Assembly (NCBI GenBank): GCA_036785705.1
Contig: JAWUZG010000138.1
Span: forward strand, 1,815,501-1,879,500
From: Acanthornis magna
Taxonomy: Eukaryota; Chordata; Aves; Passeriformes; Acanthizidae
Direction: 5' to 3'
Length of the DNA: 64,000 bases
A model generated the notes under the pieces. The model was not told where the DNA came from, did not search any database, and saw nothing but the letters and a program-made list of their open reading frames with translations. The translations under genes and the position numbers were made by a program. Below are positions 24,301 to 35,003 of this stretch, one piece after another; positions within the stretch are counted from its first letter, which is position 1; every line of letters starts with the position of its first letter.

Positions 24301-25580
24301 GTGGCATGTCCAAACAGCAAACCCCTGCTCAGCTGAGCAGAAGAGTTGGGTCACCCTGCAGGTGTAGCCGTGCCAACAGCCCCAAAAGCACACACAGTTA
24401 GAGAAGGCTGGGAGGGTTTGCTGTGTATAGGAGAGCAGCTACTCACACTGAGATTTGCTGGCTTGCAGGACTTTGTGCTGTGTGGTAAAGCCTGTGGTGT
24501 CTGTGGGGGTGTCCATGCCTGGCCTGTGGGTGCAGAATCAGAGCTGCACTAAAACCATTGGAGAAGGTGCTTTGTGTGACCCAGCATCTCGTTGGACTCA
24601 GCCTCCCCAGGTGCTCTGCTCCAAACCTTGGCACCTGACAGGCGTTTTTCCTGCCCTTCAGAGCTGTGACTGCCTGTACCACTCCCTCTGCTCTTTGCCT
24701 TTCACTGTAGGGTGTTGGCATCATGGGCTCCCAGCTGCTCTGCTGCAGGGGAGCAGCTCAGGCAGGCTCTCCTCAGCAAGCAGACAGGGCAGGGGAGTGC
24801 TCCAGTGTATCGATATTTCTGAAATAATCCTAGGCTGAGGATTGTCTCCTCATTCTCTGAGTAATCATGACCTGGCTCAGCCCAGGCAGTTTATAAAAGC
24901 ACACCTAACTGCAGGGCGTGGGTTAGACATTAAAAGATGTTCATAGGAACTAGTTATTTGTTCATCCACGGCTTTTCAGATTCACTTGAGCAATGTCTCA
25001 AGATCATTTCACCTTTAGCCCACCTGGGCAGTCCCTCCTTGTACCACCTTGCAGGTGGACAAATACCTGGGGGAACCTTTTCTAATCAAAGGAAAGATGT
25101 GACAAATCTGGAAACAGACACTAAGGCTGCTGTGGAGAAAGATCCAAGGTTCCCCAAGGAGAGGTCCCAGCCTGCTGTGCCTGTGGACAGTGGGAGGCTT
25201 GGCTGTGGGAGAGCTCTGCCTGCCCCTAGCACCCTGCAGCCACCAGCCCAGTGCTGACAAAAATACCGAGGGGCTTGGGCAGGGGGTCAGCTCTGCCTTT
25301 CAAGGGGGACCTGACCCAAGGAGTGGGGTCTGCAGGAAAACAAAGCAAAACCAGAGCCAACAGAAGAAAAAGTCAGCAGAAACAGGAGACTCTGGCTGGT
25401 GTGTTCAGGAATCTTCCAGGAGAAGCTGCTGCCATAAATGAAATACTTCTGGCCTTGAAGGACTGTAGCTGTCCCAGGGCATGTAGCTAATTCCGGGTGG
25501 TGGCAGCTGGGATGGTTGTGGCTGTCCCAGTGGTGAAATCAAACAGCAAACCATGAGCAGACAGAGTGGCAAGACAAGGG
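21361..25580. other. Intergenic spacer between the 3' ends of MAP2K4 and MYOCD
   Basis: About 4.2 kb between the inferred ends of two convergent transcripts. It contains one CR1 element. No exon, conserved coding frame or RNA gene is recognisable. Both boundaries depend on inferred poly(A) sites. Confidence 0.6.
23430..23965 (+). mobile_element. CR1 LINE 3' fragment, comparatively well preserved
   Basis: The segment runs from GGGGAAGGGGCTGAGCCC-like sequence through GGATATTAAGAGGAATTTC and CTGCCCAGGGAGGTTTGGAG to TTTTCCAACCTCAATGATTC and the terminal ATGATTCTGTT. This is the canonical avian CR1 3' region in + orientation, with the 3' end at about 23,963. It is truncated at the 5' side and is the least diverged CR1 copy in the window by eye. 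Confidence 0.9.
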
Positions 25581-25581
25581 T

Positions 25582-25587
25582 TTTAAT
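25582..25587 (-). terminator. MYOCD: Candidate MYOCD poly(A) signal ATTAAA
   Basis: The common variant hexamer ATTAAA reads on the - strand. It is followed by TGTCTGCTCATGGTTTGCTG, a U/G-rich stretch suited to a cleavage site. Inferred only. Confidence 0.4.
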
Positions 25588-27134
25588 AATGAAGGTGTTG
25601 CTGGTAACATAGGTAAGGAAATGTGCTTGCTTACAGGTTTGAAGCTGACAGCATCCCTTTAAATAAGGAAATACATTTGCTGAGAGGAGAAAGTTACCTG
25701 AAAAGTTCTGTACAAGGCCGCAGTGGAGCAGCTAACACTACTCTGGTTCAAGTGCTCTGAATATTCTCCACAGACTGGCTTTGAAAAATCTCTCACTTAG
25801 AAAAACAAATTCTTTAAAAAAAAATGCAACCTGTGATTGTCTATCCTAGCAGTGCCCTGTGACATTTGTACAATAGAAAAGTGGTGCTTTAAATAGTGAC
25901 CTGAAAGCTACTGCCACGTGCTTTATACAGCATGCAACAAGGCCAGGGACTGGGGATACTGCTGGGGCTGCAGAGCTGCCCCTGACAGCTCCAGCATCCC
26001 TGGGGAAGCGCCACGGGAGCCACGGCCAGGCTGGACCTCCTCCCAGCAGCTTCATCTCCGTGTGCTGTCCTTCCAGTAACACAAATATTAAATACACTCA
26101 GTCTGTAAATAGTTTAACAATCTTTGTCAGCAACAATATTTACTTTGGCAAAACCAGAATTGCAATGAACAGACGTGTCCATCACACAGTCTGCAGCAAG
26201 TTCTTTGGTGGAAGCCAAGAAGTGAAGCAAAGACTCCTTCTTGCTAGAGCCTGAGGAAGAATATTGCACAGAGACTCATAGGAGAAATGCTGGTGATTCC
26301 AAACTGGAGCATCACTGCGGGAGAGCTTCCTTCTCTGCCGGCTTCAGGAGAACGGGCTCCTCCAGGCTCAGTGATTCACAGCTGTTCTCCGCTAGCCTTG
26401 CTCTGGGCTGAGGGAGCAGTGACGCTGCAGTAAACTCAGGGAGGAGGGGATGATTGCTGGGGATCGAGGAGGGATGGGCAGAAGGATGGAGGGGAGGATG
26501 GCAGCACAAGCAGGTGCTCACACAAACCCACAGCCACACAAGGGCGCGTTCGGCTCTGCCCATGAGCAGTCGCTGAGTGTCCCTGCCTGGCTCCCCTGCT
26601 CCCGGATCATGCAAGGGGCTGGAGATCATCCTGACCTGGCAGTGCACAGAAGACCCCCTCCAAAGCCCAGCTGGTTCTCTCATATGACTTGCTCCTACCT
26701 TGGCCAAAACACATCACACATCTCTTTGTGGGCACTGTGCTAGCGGGGCCATGGCTGCTCCCCTGCGATGCCACATCACTGCCATTCCTGTGCCTGCATC
26801 CTGAACATCTGCCCCCAACATCCAGAGCTCTCTGCTCCAAGGCCACAGGCTGCAGCCTGATCCAGTTCAGAATGCAGCCAGGATGGCTCCTGGGCTTTCA
26901 GCCCCTCAGGACATGCCACAGTGCCACCATGAACATGGTGATCTCCATCTCTCATCCACCTGGAGCAGAGCTGTGCAGCAATGGGGCAATGCAGCTTTGG
27001 GCAGGAGGAGGGAAGCAAGAGCCTGGCCGTCCAGAGGAGGGTGCTTGGCACCTGGCAGGGCACAGTGCCATGCACCTCACCCTGGCATGGGCACAGCCAA
27101 GATGAGCCCAACAGGTTCACCTGAAGGACTGGAT

Positions 27135-27192
27135 GAGGAGAGGAGAGGAGAGGAGAGGAGAGGAGAGGAGAGGAGAGGAGAGGAGAGGAGAG
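27135..27192. repeat. (AGGAG)n microsatellite
   Basis: About eleven near-perfect GGAGA/AGGAG units. It would lie in the MYOCD 3'UTR as a CTCCT pyrimidine tract if that UTR extends as inferred. Confidence 0.9.
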
Positions 27193-27612
27193 TGGAGAGA
27201 GGAGGCAACAGTGGGCTCCCCTCTCCATGATTTCCTGTTGCCACCCAGGTGAGGTCACCTCACCACACAGTCTTGTCATGAGCTGCTCCAGTTCTCACAA
27301 GAGTGACTGCTAAAACTGGGGTGGGGGGGGAAGACTGAAGAAAGAAAACTGAAGCTCTTGTCAATCAAAGAAAGTGTTTCAGGCACTGATGCCCTCTGTG
27401 GGGATATGTCAATGGAGGAAAACCAAAGTACCAGAGTTGACAACAACTCATCATCAGTTTTCAGTGACTGGAAATTCAAACAAGTTTATATGCTGGGAAA
27501 ATGACTCCAGTTTCCCCTGGATGAGGCACGTTAGCCCTGCATGTTCTCTGGCACGACAGAAACACTGCACTGCCTGCTGCAGGCTCACAGCATCCTGCCC
27601 CAGCATGTCCCT

Positions 27613-28181
27613 TCACCACTGCTGCAGGTGCAGGTCCATGCTGGTGTTCAGGTTGAGGTCAGCAACATCCAGGAAATCGATGTTGAAGATGCTGGGGCCT
27701 GCAGGGGTGAGCGAGCTGAAGCCTGTGGCAGAGCTGGGAGGGGTGAGGTCCAGCCACTCCATCGTTTCCCATGGAGACTCAGTGAAACTCATTTGTAAAC
27801 TGGAGCCTTCAGCAGGGGAAGGGGAGAGCTGTGTTTCCATGGGCGAGAGGGGAGTCTGTAAAATCTCCTGGGAGTTGAGCAGTTCATCTGCGGCTTTGCC
27901 GGAGAACCCCTCCATCATCCCTTCGAAGTGGGGCTCTTCTCCCCCCATCTTCAGCAGGGCCATCTCGCTGACCCTGCCCAGGGGGCTGTGGGCATTGAGC
28001 AGGACCTCGAGGTGAGCGTCGCTGCTGCCCGGGCAGTGCTCGAAGGGCAGTGGCGCTGAGGTCACCGGCTCGAACGGGGCGGAGGCCTTGGGGACAGAAG
28101 CACTGGAGTTCCCTGTAGACACCATTATCTGAGGTACTTTCTGGAGGCACGACCGATCTTCCTTGGCATTGGCTGGAATTT
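27613..28181 (-). CDS. MYOCD: MYOCD coding exon 13: residues 752-940, activation domain and stop
   Basis: Acceptor GTTGACAG opens a 569-base exon ending in TGA at 27615-27613. It encodes the acidic transactivation domain, with EEPHFEGMMEGFSGKAADEL, SFTESPWETMEWLDLTPP and SIFNIDFLDVADLNLN, and ends MDLHLQQW, the exact family C-terminus. The antisense frames here are shadows. Confidence 0.97.
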
Positions 28182-31100
28182 CTGTCAACAAATAAGAGGG
28201 ATTTGAGGTGCTCTGACAGTGCCCACCGCTGCTGGGCACAGGGGCACCATCACAGTCCTCCAGCTGACCTCTTGGGCATCCCTATGGAGACTCGCTCCCC
28301 ACTCAATCCCACTGGCATTGTTTCTCCACCCTCCCTGTGGGAAGCCTTGCACATTCCTGCTTTCTGACCTTGATCCCCTAGGTTTTGACACAGTCCCTAG
28401 GGCACAAGCACTGGCAGCTGTCCCCAAGGGGCTGGGAAAGGGCACAGGCAGCACTTTGCACAGGGGAGGGCACCAGAAGTGCTCTGCGTGGGAGATGGCA
28501 CTGGCAGCACTGGGAATGGGGGGGACACTGGGGGCTCTGTGTGGGGACAGGGCTGGCAGTGCTGTGCACAGGACTGCTGCCCTGCTGTCCTTTCTGGGTT
28601 GGCACACACAGGAGCAAGCTCTGGGAGGCCCTATGTGCTCTGGGGCTCAATCTCAGTGGCTGCTGGCATGGGGAGGGCAGGTGAAAGCTGTACTCAAATC
28701 AGGCAGCTCTGCTGGGGTGCACAGAATGCACTGAGCCCCACAGACTGATGCTGGCCTGAAGGGGAAGCCCTGGAGGGGAACAAGGAAGCAGAGCGTACCT
28801 CCACTCTCAATCAGCACGTCCAGGAGCTCATCCATCTGCTGACTTCGTGTCATCTGCTGCAGCAAACGACAAAGAGGAGAGTAGAGGGCGTTAGGAGGAG
28901 AGTCCCTCCAGCCACAAGCCAGCTAGATGGCTCTAGACCCCACAAATGGCTTCCTCCCATGCAGAAGAGAGGCCATACCAACACGGGGCTGGCAGTGGCA
29001 TTCAGGGCACTGCAGGGACACGGGACAATCACAGTGGATCCAAGGAGCAAAGCACCCTTCCCTGCTGCCAACCCTCTGCTCAGTGGCCACCACAGCTTGC
29101 CCTGTCCCAGGGCCCTCAGGACACACCGACATTTTGGCCCCAGCACCTCACACTGGCACCTGCCTGCCTGCCCTACCTGCTCCCTGCACTGCCCAGTCTC
29201 CCTCCTCTCCCTGACTGGAACCTGGAATGATCTCCTGCATGCCGGCATTAGCCCATTTTCATCCCTGCCAACAGCACCACTCCACTTTCCTAAAGGCACC
29301 ATCACTCCCAGCACCGAGGTTGCTGCCAGACTCTCATGGAAAGGAAGGTGTTCCTGGACGATGGACAGTCCTCCATGGGAACAGCACTCAGGGTAGGGCT
29401 CAGGGAGGCAGATGGTATGGAGCAGGATGAGGTTTCCTGGTGACTTGTGAATGCTCAAGGGTCTGTTTCTCACATAGCTCTGAGCACCCCAGGGGACTTG
29501 GGGGGTGTCAGGACCCCCGGGTGCACAGGGGACACTATCCTGCCCAGCAGGGTGTCCGAGGCTTTGTGGCAGCCAGTCAGCAACTAACCCTACAAAAAAG
29601 CCCATTCCTCATGGAAACAGGCCTGTCCTACCCAGAGACCCCAGAACGGGCTGGAACTCCTACAGCTGAGTCCCACTAACTGCAAAAGGACATCATGGGC
29701 AGCCCTTGCCCTGTAGAAAACAAAAACCATGCAGTTACCTGCTTCACTGCATCCTCATAGGGTGGAGGCTGCTTTACCTCTGACAGGGCTGGGCTTGACT
29801 TACAAAAACTTGGGGATGGAATAGAAAACTTTTGGCCTGACTGCACAGCCATCTGCATGGGGAAATACAGGGAAATGGAGTCAATGCACAGTGGGAGGCC
29901 CAGCTCTCTCATCCCTGCTGAGGTTGGTGTGGTGCCGGGGAAATAATGATTTTGTGGGTCAAACGAACTCAGACAAAATGCCTGGCCTTTGAGCAGGATA
30001 GAGGCAGGTAAACCAGCTCCCTGAGCTAGCTCTGTGACCCAGGGCCAGGCCAGCCTCTGGTCACTGCCAGAGCACAGACATGGTGTCACAGAACATCGTG
30101 GTGCTCAGTCAGCTGTGGACATGCAGGACAAAGGGAAGAGAGATGGGCTGCTGGTGGTTGGCTGTGCTTGGCCACTGATGAGGCACTGCCCCCCAGCCCC
30201 TCCCCATCACCTCCTGTCTGGGGGCATCTCACAGAGCTCTGCCCAGGGAAGGTCACCTGAAAAAGGGAAACCTCTGCCTGTGCCAAACACCTGTGTATCT
30301 TTGCCAACTTTTTGCCAGGTTCCCCTTCACCTCTAGGCCCTTGTGTGTCCTTCCCCACTGCCTGGCCATGGCCTTGTCCCACAAAAACCAGCAAGCCCTT
30401 TCAGGTGGGTTGGATCCAGGAGAGGATCCAAGGCAGCAGTGAGATCACTCTGCCTGGCCATGCACATCCTGGCCACCTTTCTGTGGAGAGCAGCTGGAAG
30501 GAGCACTGGCTCCTGGGAAGCAGCACTGCAGTGCTGGGCACAGAGGAGGAATTCTTGCTGAGGAAGTACCCTTGTCCCTGGGAGTCGCTTGTAGGCAGCA
30601 GAGAAATGCCCAGGATGGGTGGTGTTGGAGTTGGGATGAGCTGCAGGACACAATGGGACCGTCCCCTCTCGGGCAGCAAGGGAGGAGCTGGACATGCCCC
30701 TACAATGTCGCTGCTCCCTCCTGATCCTCACTGACCGCTGCCCAGCTGTCCAGAGCAGCCCTACTTGCCTCTCTTGGATATCACCTCACAGCACTGTGTC
30801 CCACTGCCTATTGCCCCCACAGCTCTGCTCCAGGGCCCAGTTCACCTCCACAGCCCCAGTGCTGGGGTCACCCCCTGCATCCCCTGCTCTCTGCTCCCCA
30901 TTGCCCAGCTCACCCAAACCAGTGCTCACATCACCCTCCTCACCCCTGCACCAGCCCCACTGCCTGCCTCACCCCAACCCCACTGCCCTCCGTGCCCATT
31001 CCACTGGCAGCTCTGCCTCTGCCCCTCCTCACCCTAAACTGCTGCCCTTTCCCACCTCACTGGCCATGCTGTTTGCCAACTGCCCACAGCACCTACCTCA

Positions 31101-34100
31101 CCATCCTCTGGGCACAGCACTGAGCCCCACATTGTGCCTGCTTGGGGCCACTGCGGGTGGGTTTGGAGCGGCCCTGCTCTGGCATGGGCTGCTTGCGCAC
31201 CCAGCCTGCCCCTGCTGTACCCCTGTGTGCACACCTTGCATGTCTGTGCGTGGGACAGGCCACTGAGAGGTGCTGCTGTCGCCTGGGGAGCCCTGGGAAG
31301 GCACTGGATGCACTGGGGCTGCAATCAGCAGAACCTCGTGCTGTTTTGTGCTGGCAGCATGTCCCCCTCCTCAAGTGCTCATACCTGTCCAGGGGGCTGA
31401 GTGAGGAGTGGTGGCCGCTGAAGACAGCTCTCTGCTGGGCTGGTGGCCTGGTGGGGACTCACAAGTTCGCTCTGACTGCAGAGCCCAACTGCCAGCCCTG
31501 CTCCAGTTTCCTGAGAAAAGGCTTCCTGGGGCAACTGCTCTCCTCCAGCTCAGTGGTAAAAATCCCTCACACACTGCTGGGAGCCACAATGGCTTGGCAA
31601 GATGCTGGAAAGCCCTGCAGCCCTGCAGTGGGGTTTCCCAGGGGTGTGGGAACTGTGCCAACGCTCTCCCAGGAGCTGAGGGATCCATGCTGATGCTTCC
31701 CTGGTGTGCACAGAGCTCTGCCAGAGCTCTATGGGGCATGGGCAGCTGAGCCAGAACTCCCCCAGGGGCAGAGCAAGCTGTGCCAGGACTCCCCCTGAGG
31801 GGAGGGGCAGCTGGGTTTGGGCTCTTTTAGGGCAGAAGTAGCTGTGCCAATGCTCCTCCAGGGAAGAAGGAGCTGTGCCAGGACCCCTCCAGGGGCAGAG
31901 GGAGCTTTGCCAGGGCTCCATGGGGCAGAGAGAGCTGTGCCAGGGCTCCCCAGGGCAGAGGGAACTGTGCCAGGGCTCCATAGGGCAGAGGATGCTCTGC
32001 CAGGACTCTCCCAGGACACAGGGAGCTTTGCCAGTGCACACCTAGGGGTAGAGAAACCTGTGCTGGGGTCCCCTGGGGAAGAGGGAAGCTGTGCTAGGGC
32101 TTCCCCAGGGCAGCAGGAGCTGTGCCAGGGCTCCAGGGGGCATGGGAGCTGTTCTGTGCCTCCCCTAGGGCAACTGGCTGTGGTGGTAGGGCTCCCCAGG
32201 AGATATCCTGCAAAGGACCCTGCAGTGCTACCAGCTGCCAACCCATACTCTCTGCCCGTCCAGGCAGCCCCACATGCTGCCACAGCCCCTGGGCGCCCAC
32301 CCCGGCGCCAGCAGCCCCGGGCCAAGAGGAAAGGCCTCCCCCATGTCGGTGAGACCCTGCGGGGTCTGGGCTGGCACTCACCGGCGCTGTGCGGAGGCAG
32401 CTGCTGCCCGGCGGGGACCCGCTGCGGCCCTCGGGGGACACCGGCAGCAGGTAGTGGCTGTTGGGGGATGGTGGCAGGCTGATGTGCTGGGGGCTCTTTG
32501 CAGCCCCCAGGGGAGAGTGCTGGGGGGAGCACTGTGGGCTCAGGAATGTCGAGGAGGTGATGGTGCTTTGCCCTGTGGGCTCCAAGCAGTGACTATTTAC
32601 AATGTGGGGCACCTGTGGTACCCCACAGTTACTCAGCTTATCCGAGCTGCCAGCCTGGCCTTTCAGGGCCATTTGTTTGGATGCAAAGGGGCAGCTGGAC
32701 ACGGTGTTTTCTTGTTTGATGGGGACACCAAAGAAATGCTGAGCAGGCTGCTGCTTCTCTTCAAGGCCATTGCTTCTCTTCCGCTTCTGGAGCTGCATCC
32801 GCAGCTCTTCCACCTGCCTCTGCTCTTGCTGCAGCTTCCACGTCAGTTCATTGATGACTTTCTGCTTCTCCACCAGCATCTTGTCTTTCTCTGTGTCTAT
32901 TCCTTCCAGTTCCAGCTGGATGCTCCCTCCATTCATGCTGCTCATGAGGCTTTCCTCAGCACTGCCATGAACCGGAGATGGCTGGAGACCGAACTGTGGA
33001 GAAGACATGGGCCCGTCGTTGAAGGTGTCTGGCAAAGAGCCACTCACAGAGAGGTCAGAGGAGGCAGGCGAGATGGGTGGGGTGGAGCTGGTGCTGCCAA
33101 AGTGGTAGAAGCCATTTGACAACATGCTGCTGGAGGACTGTGACTGGTAACTCGACAGAGTGCTTGTTGGAGTGACTGGGAAGGTGACAGTGGTGATCTC
33201 ACTGAAGTTTGGGACCGCGTTGCTGCTGCACTCCTGGAAGGGCCGCAGCCGCTCCATCAGCGCTGTTTTGGTACCCGACACAGGCAGGCCTCGTATTCGG
33301 AGCTGCTGCCTCAGCTCTGACACCTAGAAGAAAAGTCACTCGTGATCATTCTCAGTGGCACATAAGCCCTTTTTATAAAGGCTTCTAACCCAGTGCTTCT
33401 AACAGGCAGTGTCAGAGCACAGGCTTGCAGTTTCCAGCTTTAAAGCTCTGACCTCCTAGGTGCTCTATGGCTCACCCGCAGTCACCAGAGTCACCATGCA
33501 CAGGCCTGACCACTGCACATCCTGCAGAATCTCAATGTTGCCTAACAGGAAAAACTTCCTCCTTCCTCCAGGAACTGTGACTCCTCTCCATGAACCAGCA
33601 GTGGTCCTTGGGTCCGGGAAGCAACTCAAGATTCCATTCCTAGCCGTACGTTTCTCCACGAGCAGAGGACTTTAACACAGACCAGAACCCAGCTGATGGC
33701 TCAGAGAACGTGACACAGAGAACTTGGAGCATGCTCTATGCTTAGACACATGATTCAGTCACCTGTGCTGGGGCAAATTCATGTTATTTCTAACTCTGGG
33801 CTGCCCCCAGGTCTCTGCTCCTAGAAGGATTTGGCCTTCCCCATGGCTAAGGGTCCATTAACAGAGTATAAAAGAACAGCTGATATGAGGGATTCTCCCT
33901 TTTGCCCTCTCTTGCCTACATGAGAGGTGCTCAAAACAGTGCATGTAGCAGGAGGTACCTGCTCATGCAGAGAGCTGAGCTGGCCTGGCTGCAATAACCA
34001 CTGAGGAGCTGAGTCACTAAGGGGAGGCCATGCTGACCTACTGGCTTCTGGCTGTCTATTGGAGCATCCATGATGTCCACCATAAAACCAGAGGGATGGA

Positions 34101-34961
34101 GCTGGGAGCTGCAGGAGCAGCAGCTCAGATCACCCTTTAGCCTGACCTGAAGTCTCCCCAGGCTACACCTTTGGTTTGCTGATACACAGGCTGGAGTAGT
34201 GCACCCCTCATCATCTGCAGAGCAGCAAGCCTTCATCTTCAGAACCTCCACAGTGACCAACCCCTGCCCCAGGGTGCCATGCTGTACTCCTGAGTGGCTC
34301 AGAGCACAGCGGTTCAGGTATGCTGATGTGTAACATGGTCACTCCCAGACTGTGGCACTGCCCTGACACACTCAAGAGGCAGCGCAGCACACTCAGGCTG
34401 TGACATTCTGCTCCTGCAGTGACAAAGTTTGCACTCACTTTGAGATCATCCAAGTTGGATGGCAGAGGGCCTGGCTTGATAGACGAGACACAAGTCTGGC
34501 CTGAAAAGGAAGTTTTCACTGGAGAAAGAGGGGTGTTGTTGACAGAAGCTGATGAAGAGTTTGAACTTTTGACCATTTGCTCATTTGATTGCCTGAAATA
34601 ACAAAGGAGATTTGGGGTAACTTGTCTGTCCTTCCAGGGTCTTTGTGCCCAGCATCCCATCCCTCTGCTCCCTTGGGGATGCTGTCTCCACATGAGACTT
34701 AAGGGTGGCCAAGGAAAACCAGGCTGGGCTGTGCTGGTGTCCCACCAACAGGTCACAGGTGCCTCAGCCCATGCTGGAATGGCTTGGAAGGAGTCTATGC
34801 TGTTCCCAAACTTTTCTGTTTCACTGGCATGCATCTATCCCCTTGCTTGGGCCCAAATGGATACAGCGGGGCAAGGTTTGGAGAGAGACAGGACTAAGTC
34901 CTGCTGCTGGCACAGTACCACTCACTTTAGCTGTCCTTGGTGCATCCCGGGGTAACTGAAG

Positions 34962-35003
<42 letters not shown>

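Larger units (their letters stand above)
25582..27612 (-). other. MYOCD: Probable MYOCD 3'UTR
   Basis: Sequence after the MYOCD stop codon, with no coding feature. It includes the pentanucleotide repeat at 27.1 kb and an AT-rich block at about 25,580-26,260. An ATTAAA on the - strand (25,587-25,582) followed by U/G-rich sequence is the best candidate signal. No nearer canonical AATAAA was found on this strand, so the extent is an inference. Confidence 0.45.

Noticed and set aside
27135..27192. AGGAG repeat considered as a possible recombination or switch-like element
   Set aside because: It is a plain pentanucleotide microsatellite with no flanking structure.
27374..28015. A 213-codon + strand frame opposite the last MYOCD exon
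   Set aside because: It is the antisense shadow of exon 13, whose - strand frame ends in the exact myocardin C-terminus.
31550..32532. Long repetitive - strand frames rich in Trp-His-Ser or Ala-Gln-Leu
   Set aside because: They come from the 30-bp tandem array, whose period is a multiple of three.
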